In this document: positions 50,275 to 60,009 of the stretch, piece after piece | How positions within the stretch are numbered: the stretch's first letter is position 1 | Layout: the number at the start of each line of letters is the position of its first letter | NCBI GenBank assembly: GCA_030145245.1 | Contig: JAQYWC010000056.1 | Location: forward strand, 1-64,000 | DNA length: 64,000 nucleotides | Direction of reading: 5' to 3' | From: Desulfobacterium sp. | GTDB taxonomy: Bacteria > Desulfobacterota > Desulfobacteria > Desulfobacterales > Desulfobacteraceae | Position numbers and translations under genes: made by a program | The notes under the pieces: model-generated | Databases searched by the model: none | Told to the model about the DNA's origin: nothing | Seen by the model: only the letters and a program-made list of their open reading frames with translations

Positions 50275-51750
50275 TCAGAAACTGTACTTTATATCCATAA
50301 AGAGTCTGTCATTTTCTCCAATGGATTGAAACGCCGGCAGATCTCCGGAGTCATACAGCATGTAACCGGTTCTTACGGTCAGGTTATCGGTAACATCATA
50401 CAGGGCTGAAAACCTATGTATACCGCCGTCCTGGGATTTTTCCCCGTAGATGATGGAAAGGAGCTCAAGGGTTAACCGGTCATTGAGAAAATCCCGTTGA
50501 ATGCGCAGGGAGGTGACCAGACGATCTTCATCAACACCGGATTTTTCCACAGAATGATCATACCCGTTGATGTGGGTGTTCATGGCTTCCACGGTTATCA
50601 GGGTATCCGTAAAGCCGGAATACTCAATTCCTGCCAGGACAGCGGTTTTGGAATAGGAATCCGGCACGGTATGAATCCCGAACGGAAACGTTTTCATATC
50701 AACACTGTCTGAGAACCGAACACCCTTAAAGAACGCAGCTTCAGCCTTGAATACAAACTCACCCCTGGCAACGTTGAAATCTGCCCCGATCATCTGTTGA
50801 TGGGCGTGGCGCAATATAAATGGATCTGGGGAGCCAGGCAGGAATTTCAGGTAAGGCGTGTCCTCGTAAAAGTCAGCATAATATAAGGAGAAATCCCACC
50901 CGGTGAAAACACCTTTTAGTGACACGGCATATTCCGTGTTTTCAAGGTTTTCGGCCGGCGTATCTTCATGGGGCAGTGGTGTGTCGAATGAATAAAAGTC
51001 ATTGCCGTATTCCGGCAGCTTGTTCCATCTGCGTTCATGCACGGCAATGGCGGTGATACTCCATTTGCCCTCATAATAGTCAAGTTTTGTCATCCATACC
51101 GGCAATCTCAAATCCTCCAGATCGGTTTTTCCGGGTTCCCTGTGATTTACCGGGTTCAGTATGTCTGTCAGGCGAAAGGTGTCTGATTTTCCCCAGACAA
51201 CGATCTGTCTTCCTTCTTTTAAATCCAGTTTTTCGGTGAGTCGGCCCTGGATATAGGCGTTTTCCAGTTCAATCCCATGTTCGTAGTGATCCAGCACCTC
51301 ATCTGTATAGTCGTCCCTGCCGTTGACAGCATATGCCCCATCCATGAATCCCAAACCGGACACCTTTATTTTCCAAGCCCCGGGCAATCTTGCATCCAGC
51401 TCCAGAAACAGCTCTGACCTGAGTGAAGATAAACCTCTCCAGTCCGTATCACCGGGTTCAGGGTGATGGTGGGCGGTATTGTATGAAGAGGAAAACTTCA
51501 AATAACCGGCCGGAGTAAAGAGAGGCTGTTTTTGCTTATTTCCAGAATCTGTCCCAGGGATATCCGGGGCATCATCCTCAAACAGATCATTCTCAAACCC
51601 GTCGCCGGAGAAGTCATCTTCAAAGCCCATGTCTGACGGTTCGTTTTCAGCGGGTAAAGCTGTGGAGGAAGTCAAAGCAAAAGCATCTGAAAACAGGAGC
51701 GTATGTGCCGCAAGTATCAATGCAGTAATAAAAACAGATTTCAAGTTCAT
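50275..51750 (-). CDS. DUF1302-type outer-membrane beta-barrel protein
   Basis: A 491-residue protein with a signal peptide (FITALILAAHTLLFSDAFA) and an acidic disordered stretch (about 38-72). A long beta-rich part follows with the DUF1302 signature GRQIVVWGKSDTFRLTDILN (about 180-199). It ends in a terminal phenylalanine (LFMDIKYSF), the usual outer-membrane insertion signal. Such barrels accompany RND/MMPL pumps in many proteobacteria and may conduct hydrophobic substrates. It is the last gene of a four-gene minus-strand operon and starts 2 bases after the LolA-like gene. Confidence 0.85.
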   Translation of the reverse strand: MNLKSVFITALILAAHTLLFSDAFALTSSTALPAENEPSDMGFEDDFSGDGFENDLFEDDAPDIPGTDSGNKQKQPLFTPAGYLKFSSSYNTAHHHPEPGDTDWRGLSSLRSELFLELDARLPGAWKIKVSGLGFMDGAYAVNGRDDYTDEVLDHYEHGIELENAYIQGRLTEKLDLKEGRQIVVWGKSDTFRLTDILNPVNHREPGKTDLEDLRLPVWMTKLDYYEGKWSITAIAVHERRWNKLPEYGNDFYSFDTPLPHEDTPAENLENTEYAVSLKGVFTGWDFSLYYADFYEDTPYLKFLPGSPDPFILRHAHQQMIGADFNVARGEFVFKAEAAFFKGVRFSDSVDMKTFPFGIHTVPDSYSKTAVLAGIEYSGFTDTLITVEAMNTHINGYDHSVEKSGVDEDRLVTSLRIQRDFLNDRLTLELLSIIYGEKSQDGGIHRFSALYDVTDNLTVRTGYMLYDSGDLPAFQSIGENDRLFMDIKYSF

Positions 51751-51752
51751 CC

Positions 51753-52562
51753 CTACAACCCCTTTTCAAGTCTCCTGAGTGTGAAAAGGTCATCCGCCAG
51801 GTTCCGGTTAAACTGTATGTCGCTTAACAGCAATTGGGTTTTATGCTTGATGGTTTTGCCGGACTTTTTGATCACCCTGACATCCGTGTGCACAAGAATT
51901 CCATTGATTGTTTCAAGATTGTTAAAGTCGGTAATTTTGACATAACTGCCTTTTGCAGGCCATGCCTTTATCCTTGAGACCATGTAAATGTCCTGCCTTA
52001 CGGCAAGAATCGATTTTTTGTAACCGGTCCTGTCAATCACCTCCTCCGAACGGGGCATAGACTCGATAAGCCAGACCTTTTCATTCTTGAGCATCATCTC
52101 TTTCAGGATTCTGTAGTCATAATCGTCCAAATCCCTTGAGGTCATGTCGGAATAGTTAAGGTCCGACCCCATAAAACTCCCGTCTTTGTCGCCTGAAGCG
52201 ATTCTCTTGCTCCGTCCAAGGGAGGGCAGATAAAGCCACTGATCGTCGTCCTTGTCAGAATTGTCATAATCAAATGTGAGGAATCCGGAATTTCGGATGT
52301 TAGCCGGCCGGTCAATGATCATGAGCTGTTTGGAATCCTCTCCGTACTCTTTGGAGAATGTCTTAAAATACTTCTTTCGTTTAGCGCCTTTTTTATCCGT
52401 GAGAATCATGAGCATATCAGCGGTTCGATTATCACCATCATCCACTTCCTCGACTTTTTCCATGATTCGTCTGGCTTCGGGTTGATCGGCAATAACGACT
52501 CCCGGTATGAGTAAAAGACAAACGGTTACCATGGATTTCAGGAGAAACTGTTTTTTTTTCAT
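51753..52562 (-). CDS. LolA-like outer-membrane lipoprotein-sorting protein
   Basis: A 269-residue secreted protein. The signal peptide (SMVTVCLLLIPGVVIA) is followed by an unclosed-barrel LolA-like domain (PF17131 type). Key parts are LMILTDKKGAKRKKYFKTF, WLYLPSLGRSKRIASGDK and SFMGSDLNYSDM. This subgroup regularly lies with RND/MMPL exporters and DUF1302 barrels and is thought to carry a lipid across the periplasm. GGAG precedes the start. Confidence 0.88.
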   Translation of the reverse strand: MKKKQFLLKSMVTVCLLLIPGVVIADQPEARRIMEKVEEVDDGDNRTADMLMILTDKKGAKRKKYFKTFSKEYGEDSKQLMIIDRPANIRNSGFLTFDYDNSDKDDDQWLYLPSLGRSKRIASGDKDGSFMGSDLNYSDMTSRDLDDYDYRILKEMMLKNEKVWLIESMPRSEEVIDRTGYKKSILAVRQDIYMVSRIKAWPAKGSYVKITDFNNLETINGILVHTDVRVIKKSGKTIKHKTQLLLSDIQFNRNLADDLFTLRRLEKGL

Positions 52563-52617
52563 AATGACTCCGCATTGATGGTTTCAAGTAAGAGAGGCTA
52601 TTCATGCAGGGGGGGGG

Positions 52618-52677
52618 CCTCTCCAGTCCAGCCAAGGCATCAGGTTTAAGTCCTGTTGCCCCGGCCGACTGGAGAGG
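52618..52677. promoter_or_regulatory. Intercistronic hairpin within the exporter operon
   Basis: CCTCTCCAGTC (52618-52628) pairs perfectly with GACTGGAGAGG (52667-52677) over 11 bp, in the 136-base gap between the LysM/DUF1571 and LolA-like genes, next to a run of nine G. It lacks a T tract and may stabilise or process the mRNA, setting different levels for upstream and downstream genes. Confidence 0.5.
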
Positions 52678-52698
52678 TGGAGGAAAAGCGTTCAACCA

Positions 52699-53619
52699 TC
52701 AGAACTCATATTTGGTATTTTTCGTGTCAAAATCGATATCCGTGAGACCTACATTCAGCTTGATATCCTTATAATGATACATTTCATAAAGCTCTCCATA
52801 CCGGTCATAGCTTTCGATCTTAACGATCATCATTGTTTCTTTCCCAATATATATATTTGATTTTGTGCAATAATACTCAGGGACCACCACCTTGGTTCCC
52901 TCATCTAATTCCTCTGAAGGTTCAATCTCCTTGTTCAGCATATGAATTGAGTACATGGCAATATCATACCGATCGGCCAGATCCCACAAGGTCTCCCCCT
53001 CTTTTGCCGTATGGGTGAAAGAAGCGCCCTCAACCGGATTTGGAAAAAGCGTTTCAAATTGATAGGCCTCTTCTCCACCAAGATCAACCACCCCCATGTA
53101 ACGCGGGGAGATATCCTTATTTTCCACTCCCTTTTTCAGGTCCTTGAGAACTATTTTGGCTGTTGAGCCAAGGCCTGCCGCCATAATGGGGTGATGCTGA
53201 TTTTTCATGGCCATATTGCTCAGGGGCGCCATCTTTCCGGTTAAGAAGCTCCAGAATCCGCCTCTGTGAGCGATTATTTTGTTTCCGTTCTTCCCCGGCC
53301 GGTAGATAATTTCCTGGCCGTTATTGATTTCCCCCAACCATTTCATGTAAATGTCACCGGGTTTTCTGAATTTGAACTCAATGGTTTCAACATCACTTAA
53401 TTTTCCATCGATGCGCTCCTGCTTGACCATGACAGCCGTGTAGTCCCTGATGGTTCCATATTGCTCCAGAAGCGTGCGGCTGAGACTCTCCGGATCAGAC
53501 AGGTTCCGGGGCAATTCAGATGCAACACAACACAGGGCAGAGATCACAGTAAAACAAAATACCGTTATCAGATGAATGCCCACGAGAGTAAAAAAATTCC
53601 TTGATTTTTCCATTGTCAT
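52699..53619 (-). CDS. DUF1571 protein with LysM domain
   Basis: A 306-residue secreted protein with an N-terminal hydrophobic signal (IHLITVFCFTVISALCCVA). The front part (about 45-190) matches the DUF1571/LolA-like pattern (AVMVKQERIDGKLSDVETIE, FKFRKPGDIYMKWLG). A LysM domain follows (HTAKEGETLWDLADRYDIAM, about 208-227), then a final beta-rich segment. LysM binds peptidoglycan, so it may anchor a periplasmic lipid-handling protein to the wall. It lies 9 bases after the RND gene and AAGGAGG precedes its start. Confidence 0.82.
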   Translation of the reverse strand: MTMEKSRNFFTLVGIHLITVFCFTVISALCCVASELPRNLSDPESLSRTLLEQYGTIRDYTAVMVKQERIDGKLSDVETIEFKFRKPGDIYMKWLGEINNGQEIIYRPGKNGNKIIAHRGGFWSFLTGKMAPLSNMAMKNQHHPIMAAGLGSTAKIVLKDLKKGVENKDISPRYMGVVDLGGEEAYQFETLFPNPVEGASFTHTAKEGETLWDLADRYDIAMYSIHMLNKEIEPSEELDEGTKVVVPEYYCTKSNIYIGKETMMIVKIESYDRYGELYEMYHYKDIKLNVGLTDIDFDTKNTKYEF

Positions 53620-53628
53620 TTTCCTCCT

Positions 53629-56109
53629 TTATTCAATTGTTTTAATGGCGGGTACCTGTATTTGTGAAAGGCTCTTTGCCTCCCCTTTTACGGTTGCAAG
53701 AACCATCAGGGCCGGCGCAAGAACAAAGTCTGCAAGCAGAGCCAAAAGGACAACAATACCTGTAAACAGTCCGAATCGAATACTGTGGTTTAACGTTGCC
53801 GTGGTGATGACAAAGAAATTAGCGGCAAGCACCACAGATGTTATGAACAGCGCCCGGCCGGTGCCAAGCAGGGTTTTTTCCACTGAAAGCACCGGATTTC
53901 CGGTCATGTCGTAATATTTCTTGAAATTGTACATAAAGTGAATCGTATCATCCACGACGAGTCCGATGGCAATACTCCCGATAAACAATGTGTTGATGTC
54001 AAGATTGAAACCAATGGCGCTGATGAGCCCCATGACCATGATGATCGGCAAAAGATTGGGAGCCATACTGAGAATGCCAAGCTTTATATCGCCAACCAGG
54101 ACCAGCATCAGAATGGTTATGATACAGAAAGCGATATAGTAACTTTGGGTCATACTGTGCAGTGCTGCCGGAATTGTCCGGGCAAGAAGTGCGGAAAGGC
54201 CAGTTACGGTGACTTCAGCACGACCTTGAAACTCCCTTTCAAATACCATCTCAAGGTACTCGACAAACTCTTCGTAAATGACGGAATCCGCCCATTTGGT
54301 ATTTATGGTGACCCTGGCTTTGCTTAATCTGCTGTCTGTTATTTTTTCAAGATCTTCAGGCTTACTGTTTTGAAACAACAGGAGCTCCTGGGCAACCTGA
54401 TCCCTGTCCCGGGGAATGGAGTAGTAGTCTGGGTTATTGCCGTGAAGGGCCTGGTTTGTCTCTTTTACGACATCAACGATGGAGAAGACTTTGCCCACAT
54501 GGATATCATCGTTTTTTATGTCAGCTATTTCATGGGAGAGTCGTTCAAGGCTGTTGAGGATTTCAGGTTCCTGCAACCCATCCTCTGTTTTTGTATCAAC
54601 AATTACCTCCACGGTGATGGACCCTTCAAATTTATCCTCCACATGGTTCAGGTCTTGCCTGACTTCATGGTTTTTTGGAAAATAGGTCAGGAGGTTACTT
54701 GAAAATTCAAGCTGGTAGATAAACACCATGGAAACGACAAAACAGATCAGTGAAAAAATGACTATTTTTATGGGATTGCTGGTCGAAAACCGTGCAAAAC
54801 CAAGGAGGATTCTGTCCATGAATGGGGTTTTGCCTGTTCCGGCCTTTGTCTTTTTCTTTTTCACAGGAACGACTGCGACCAGTGCCGGCAAAAGTATTAT
54901 GGAGTACAGCAATGCAAGGACAACGCCTGCGGCAGCATAAATCCCCATGTCGGCGATGGTGGTTATTTCCGCAAACGAAAAGGAGAGAAGTCCGGCCGAG
55001 GTGGTCAGGCTTGTCATGGCTATGGCAAAGCCGGAGTGCCCCATGGCATAGGAGATGGCATCTTCTTTGCTCTCCCCCTCCTGGTACTTTCTGTAAAAAA
55101 TGGCAAGCACATGCACGGAATCGGCAATGCCAACCGCCACAAGGAATGAGGGGATAACCGTTGTCATCATAGAGATTGGCGTGCCCGTAAGGGCCATCAG
55201 GCCAAGGGTGGAAAACATGGACATGTTAACAACAATCAACGGTAAAATAACACCGGTGAACCGTCTGAAAAGAATCACCAGAAAAAGAACAATCACAAAG
55301 GTTGTCAGGCCTGAAAACCGTTTCATATCCTTGTCTGTAGTACGGTTGAACACATCTACCACCACCGGTCCGCCTGTGAAGGATATTTGAAAATCGTCGT
55401 TTTCATACCTTCTGATCAATCTGTTTACAGCATCAAACACCAGGGCGTTTTCATCCGGAGAGAGCGCTTCAGGTACCTCTACCGGCACCGTTTCCGAAGA
55501 GATGTCGTCATCTCCGCCGATTGAATCATCCATCATATCATCTTCATTTTTATTATTGCGGGTGGGTTCGTCTGCAGAAGCGTCGGTTCTGAGTATGATT
55601 GCAGTGCTTTTATGATCCCTTGATAAAATATGGTTTGCATAGAGGGGGATGTTTTCCGCTATTGTTTTTATTTCTTCAAGGTCATAGGCTTTTTCCGGCC
55701 ACTCTTCAAGGAGTCCGTCCACATGGATCGTGTCCCCTTTCCCCCTTGTACTCCTGATGTTCATAAGGCTTGTCACTTCATCGATGTAAGGGACTTCAGC
55801 CTCAAGCTCTTTATGGAAGCGGTTTAATTTATCAAGGAAAGAGGGCTCAAAAAGATCCGGGGGTGTGATCATGATAAGAATAAGGGATGTGTTGCCAAAC
55901 TGACTTTTGAATTCGTCGTATTTAATACGGGCGGGATCCTCCTTATGAAGCATCTCTTCGGTTGACGTATCAATGGATAACTCCGCCACCATGGATGCCA
56001 GCGCGGCAAATACCATAAACATGACAAAGAGTGTTTTCAGCCTGTTTCTGTAAAAAAACCTTGCAGAATTCTCAAACGCTTTTTCAATGCGGTTTCTCAT
56101 TGTTGACAT
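53629..56109 (-). CDS. RND/MMPL-family exporter
   Basis: An 826-residue inner-membrane transporter with two repeats, each a large periplasmic loop and a six-helix bundle. TM1 is near 25-45 and the first loop contains a long acidic insert (NKNEDDMMDDSIGGDDD). The sterol-sensing/MMPL core motifs are FLVAVGIADSVHVLAIFY and, in the second half, LFIGSIAIGLVVDDTIHF. This eukaryotic-Patched-like or HpnN-like class moves lipids or hydrophobic molecules. The ATG at 56109 with AAAGG upstream is preferred to one at 56166. It is the first gene of the operon continuing to 50275. Confidence 0.88.
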   Translation of the reverse strand: MSTMRNRIEKAFENSARFFYRNRLKTLFVMFMVFAALASMVAELSIDTSTEEMLHKEDPARIKYDEFKSQFGNTSLILIMITPPDLFEPSFLDKLNRFHKELEAEVPYIDEVTSLMNIRSTRGKGDTIHVDGLLEEWPEKAYDLEEIKTIAENIPLYANHILSRDHKSTAIILRTDASADEPTRNNKNEDDMMDDSIGGDDDISSETVPVEVPEALSPDENALVFDAVNRLIRRYENDDFQISFTGGPVVVDVFNRTTDKDMKRFSGLTTFVIVLFLVILFRRFTGVILPLIVVNMSMFSTLGLMALTGTPISMMTTVIPSFLVAVGIADSVHVLAIFYRKYQEGESKEDAISYAMGHSGFAIAMTSLTTSAGLLSFSFAEITTIADMGIYAAAGVVLALLYSIILLPALVAVVPVKKKKTKAGTGKTPFMDRILLGFARFSTSNPIKIVIFSLICFVVSMVFIYQLEFSSNLLTYFPKNHEVRQDLNHVEDKFEGSITVEVIVDTKTEDGLQEPEILNSLERLSHEIADIKNDDIHVGKVFSIVDVVKETNQALHGNNPDYYSIPRDRDQVAQELLLFQNSKPEDLEKITDSRLSKARVTINTKWADSVIYEEFVEYLEMVFEREFQGRAEVTVTGLSALLARTIPAALHSMTQSYYIAFCIITILMLVLVGDIKLGILSMAPNLLPIIMVMGLISAIGFNLDINTLFIGSIAIGLVVDDTIHFMYNFKKYYDMTGNPVLSVEKTLLGTGRALFITSVVLAANFFVITTATLNHSIRFGLFTGIVVLLALLADFVLAPALMVLATVKGEAKSLSQIQVPAIKTIE

Positions 56110-56241
56110 GGCGCGGCCTTTCAATTTGGTTAAAGTTTTCAACCCATACAGCATCTGCTGCTGCATGCCTCATGGGTTGATTCTCATAGGTGGCGGCGAT
56201 TTGTGACCCAGGGTCATTATGTAGTGCTCTGTTTTCAACGT

Positions 56242-56296
56242 AGAACATGTGTGACTTCACAGAACATATATATGAGAAGAACTAATTTAGAACTAA
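56242..56296. promoter_or_regulatory. Array of AGAAC boxes, candidate SARP operator
   Basis: Read on the plus strand, AGAACAT occurs at 56242-56248 and 56261-56267, then AGAACTAA at 56278-56285 and 56289-56296. The last two are exactly 11 bases apart, the spacing of direct repeats recognised by SARP/BTAD regulators. The array lies 130-190 bases upstream of the RND start and next to the gene for a BTAD-domain regulator. Confidence 0.55.
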
Positions 56297-56326
56297 AAGG
56301 GGGGATTTTTTTATGGAAGGCCGGAA

Positions 56327-59300
56327 TTATGAAAAACTAACCATTCGGTGATACAGCTCTACGGTATTTTTATTTAAAGGACAGTTCAGATTGGAAACGA
56401 TATGATGCCGGCATCGGTCATAGGTTTTTATAACCATGGGGTTGTTTCCCGCTTTTGAGTAAAAGAACATCAGTTTTCGATACACTTCCTCAGAAAAGGG
56501 ATCAGATTCAAGATATTTTTCTGAATATAGAATACACTTTTCAAATTTCATTTGGTTTTCATAGATTTCAATGATCTTTATTATGGCCGCAAGATATGCC
56601 CTTTCCAGTCTCTCTTTTTCATCAAAACACCATTCCGCATAGGGATCTTCTTCAAACAGCTTCCCCTTATACAGGGAGACTGCAGCGTGCAGATGCCCAA
56701 GTGTCGTATGGGTATCATTGCATGACCCGGCAGATTTCAGATCAGACATAAACTGATCAATATCAACAAAACCGTTTTGGGTGATATCGATTTTATAGGC
56801 GTTTTTTTCTCTCAAGAGGTAGGAGGAGCCTCTTTTCAGATGCGGTTCAAGGGTCTTTCTAAATGCCGGCAGGGCCACATGAAGGCGTTTACCTGTTTTT
56901 TCAGGACTCTCCTCCGGCCATAGGAGTTCCATGAGCACCTCTTTGGGGGTATACCCCCTGCTCCGTGACAGAATCAGATACTTGAAGATCTCAAGCGCCT
57001 TTTTGCTTTTCCACTGTTTTGTCGTGATTTCATTTTCACCGACAAAAATCCTTAACCGCCCAAGGCAGTATACCCTTAGAGGCTCAAGGGTATGGGAGCA
57101 TGTGGCAGGGACCGGATCTATCTGTTTGTCTATCTTGCCCGGGGGGGATACCGCTGCAAGAAGATCAGGCACCCATTTCAACTTTGAGGAGAACCAGTTT
57201 TCAGATCCGTTGCTGCGTGACATTTTCAGCGCAGTCCGGGTCATGGCCAGGGATCTCTCCGGCTTCCCGGTTTTAAGGTAAAGATATGCGTAGATATATT
57301 TTATAAAACACGACTCAAAGATAGAATGGGAGAGCAGTTCTTCAGCCCGGTGAAGCAAGGCTGCTGCATTTTCATACGCTCCCATTTCAATCAGGGGCAT
57401 TGCTGTAAAATAGAGGAGTTTTCCCTCTTCCATTGGAAAATTGTGGTTGTTCACCAGCTCCATTCCAATGTGAATCGCCTCTTCGGCTTTCTCTTTCATC
57501 TCCTCCCCAAGGTATATTGCGGTGAAAACAATCCAGCAAACGGCTTCTCCCCATTTGCCGCCGCCCTGTTGGAAGATATGATATGCATTTTCTGTGTCCA
57601 GTATGGATTCTTCGATCCGTTTCAGGCTGAGATTGTACAACGCCGAGCTGATAAGCAGCCATGCCTTTTGTGTATCCTGAAAACCGTTATCACAGACCAG
57701 TTGCAGGCCTTGCTTTACCCGTTCCATTCCAAGCTGGGTTTCTCCCGTTAAATAGTATGCCGACGATACGAGATGATAATAGAACGCAAGGACCTGGGTC
57801 GAGGAATAGCAATCCAGATTCATCCTGGCCTGTTCGGCAATTTCCACGGCCTTTTGATTATCACCTGAAAAGTAGTAGCGAAAGCCTTTATTGAGATCGA
57901 TCCAGGCTTCCCACTCTCTGTTTTTCCTTGTTTCGATCCAGGCATCCAGAAGTTTTTTTGCTTCTGAATAATGCATATCAGCAATCTCCATCTTCCCGAG
58001 GTAGGCGGAGATGAAAATCAGGTGGCCGTGGGCCTCGACCTGCAACTTTTCCGGGATGACCGAATGATTCAACAGTTCATAAAGGGCGCTTTCGGCACTT
58101 GAAAAATTGCCCTGCAGATAATAGGAGCGGGCAAGATCATTCAGTGCGATAAAGGCGCTTTCGATCATTTCCGTTTTACGAAAAAAAGTATACGCTTTTT
58201 TTCCAAGCCGGACAGCTTTGTTGAGCTTGCCCGTGGTAGTGCAGATATTGGATTGCAGGGAAAGCAGCAAAGGATCACGTTCCCGAAGGTGCTCCGGAAA
58301 TTGGTTCAACAATGAAACCAACCTGCTGAATTGTGCTTCCAGGCACATGCCCCTGCCAACAGTACTCAGAACGGTTATGGCTTCCCCATAATTTCCTGCA
58401 TGAAGATAATGGATAAGCGCATCTTCATCTTTTTCTGTCTGTTTGTAACAGGAAGCAATCTGGTTATGGAGCTTGGCTATGGCGTCACTGCCATGATTCT
58501 GCCTGAGTTTGCTTTTGAGAAATTCCCTGAACAGATCATGGTAGGCATAGCAGGAACGGTCATCTGTCAGGGAGGAGGTAAAAAGGTGTTTTTTGTTGAG
58601 AAGATCCAGTATGGCTGCCGAATTTTCTATTCCAAGATAGATGTCGCAGAGCTCAACATCCAGACGGGAAAGAAGGGAGGTTTTCAGAAGGAACGCCTTT
58701 ATTTCATCGGATTGCAGCAGATAGACATTCTCGCTCATGTATTCATAAAAGATCATCTGATTTCTTGACAGATCATTCAATGCGGATTCTATCTCACGGG
58801 CATTCCGGTTTATGGATGAGTGATAGAAAAGCATCAGGCCTGAAATCCAGCCCCCGGTCTTTTTCTGCAGGGTATCCAGTTTTTCCCTGGAGATTTTAAA
58901 GCCGAACAGCTGAAAGAACAGGTTGGAGATTTCAGCGGTTGTAAAGGAGAGGTCATCCTGTTTTACATGGAGGACTTCGCCCCGTACACGATACTTTGAC
59001 AGCGGCAGATCAGGCAATGTGCGACTTGCCAGCACAATGTGAAGTTCAGGAGGCCCGTGGTTGATCAGAAACGCTACGGCGTTTTTAATATCAGTGCTTG
59101 AATCTGCATGATGAAAATCATCGAGCACAAGAAGTGAACTTCCGATTCCCGCCATGGCCATCTCATTGACAAGGCATGACAGCGCCCTGCGGCGCCCTGC
59201 TTCAGAAAGGGGCGTTTGGTGAAGAATGTCAAAGGTTTTTTCCCCGAAATCGCGATCATATTTTTTAAATCCGGCAATGATGTAATTTACAAACGTGGCA

Positions 59301-59524
59301 AAATCGTTGTCGTTCTCTTCAATTCTGTACCAGATGGTCTGGTTTGCCATCAGGCAAGCCTGGGTCACAAAGGTACTTTTACCATACCCTGCCCCGGCCG
59401 TAACCAAGGTAAGTTTGTAGTTTGACATCTTTTTCAGGACAGGATTCAACCGCTTGCGCGCAATGATCCCGGATAACAGTGGCACGGAAATTTTTGACGC
59501 CAGGATCTCAAAGCTCTGAGCCAT
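56327..59524 (-). CDS. MalT-like ATPase regulator with SARP/BTAD domain
   Basis: A 1065-residue regulator. The N-terminal STAND ATPase has P loop GAGYGKST (about 42-49) and Walker B SSLLVLDDFHH (about 133-143). The long middle (about 370-800) is made of TPR-like helical repeats. The C-terminal part (about 830-1060) begins CLGRLRIFVGENEITTKQWK and continues as an OmpR-like winged helix plus bacterial transcriptional activation domain (SRGYTPKEVLMELLWPEES). No LuxR helix-turn-helix is present, so DNA binding is by the SARP fold. It lies just upstream of the exporter operon on the same strand and is its probable activator. Confidence 0.85.
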   Translation of the reverse strand: MAQSFEILASKISVPLLSGIIARKRLNPVLKKMSNYKLTLVTAGAGYGKSTFVTQACLMANQTIWYRIEENDNDFATFVNYIIAGFKKYDRDFGEKTFDILHQTPLSEAGRRRALSCLVNEMAMAGIGSSLLVLDDFHHADSSTDIKNAVAFLINHGPPELHIVLASRTLPDLPLSKYRVRGEVLHVKQDDLSFTTAEISNLFFQLFGFKISREKLDTLQKKTGGWISGLMLFYHSSINRNAREIESALNDLSRNQMIFYEYMSENVYLLQSDEIKAFLLKTSLLSRLDVELCDIYLGIENSAAILDLLNKKHLFTSSLTDDRSCYAYHDLFREFLKSKLRQNHGSDAIAKLHNQIASCYKQTEKDEDALIHYLHAGNYGEAITVLSTVGRGMCLEAQFSRLVSLLNQFPEHLRERDPLLLSLQSNICTTTGKLNKAVRLGKKAYTFFRKTEMIESAFIALNDLARSYYLQGNFSSAESALYELLNHSVIPEKLQVEAHGHLIFISAYLGKMEIADMHYSEAKKLLDAWIETRKNREWEAWIDLNKGFRYYFSGDNQKAVEIAEQARMNLDCYSSTQVLAFYYHLVSSAYYLTGETQLGMERVKQGLQLVCDNGFQDTQKAWLLISSALYNLSLKRIEESILDTENAYHIFQQGGGKWGEAVCWIVFTAIYLGEEMKEKAEEAIHIGMELVNNHNFPMEEGKLLYFTAMPLIEMGAYENAAALLHRAEELLSHSIFESCFIKYIYAYLYLKTGKPERSLAMTRTALKMSRSNGSENWFSSKLKWVPDLLAAVSPPGKIDKQIDPVPATCSHTLEPLRVYCLGRLRIFVGENEITTKQWKSKKALEIFKYLILSRSRGYTPKEVLMELLWPEESPEKTGKRLHVALPAFRKTLEPHLKRGSSYLLREKNAYKIDITQNGFVDIDQFMSDLKSAGSCNDTHTTLGHLHAAVSLYKGKLFEEDPYAEWCFDEKERLERAYLAAIIKIIEIYENQMKFEKCILYSEKYLESDPFSEEVYRKLMFFYSKAGNNPMVIKTYDRCRHHIVSNLNCPLNKNTVELYHRMVSFS

Positions 59525-59686
59525 ATCAGGTTCTTTTCCATAGTTAAAAACGATGTTTTATAGATTAAACGTATTTAAATACTTCAGAGAAGTTAAATCA
59601 AGCTGAATATGACCGTATCGTTTATAACGATGGGTTACCAACGATACGTGTTAAGGTTGAGAACCGCGTATGGAGCAGGTTTCCAT

Positions 59687-59881
59687 CTAAATAGGCAATT
59701 TATCCGTAATGTCTGCTGCCGTATCGATGGTTCCGTCAATCGAGTTGCCAACCACCGGAACCACTGAGATGACAGCACCTGTAACCCGCATGGGTACGGT
59801 GACCACCTTGGTTAAAACACAGCCGGTAAGATTCAGGCCCGTCACAAGAACAATTAAAAGCAAAGCTGTTTTTTTCATCAT
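59687..59881 (-). CDS. Small lipoprotein (DUF6726-like)
   Basis: A 64-residue protein with a lipoprotein signal ending in GLNLTGC (lipobox LTGC, about 17-20). A short mature part follows, with a hydrophobic TVPMRVTGAVISVVPVVGN stretch and an acidic DGTIDTAADITD end. The pattern LTGC-V-x-x-K-V-V-T-V-P-M matches what I recall of the DUF6726 family. The function is unknown. It stands alone. Confidence 0.7.
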   Translation of the reverse strand: MMKKTALLLIVLVTGLNLTGCVLTKVVTVPMRVTGAVISVVPVVGNSIDGTIDTAADITDKLPI

Positions 59882-60009
59882 CCGAAATTTCCCATTTCTG
59901 CCAAAGGATCAAAAGAACTCCCAGGCAATATAGCAGACTTCATATGAAAATAAAACGTTCCATACAGGCCCTGTTTGTGCAGACATCCGGATCAACCTTC
60001 AGGGATTGT

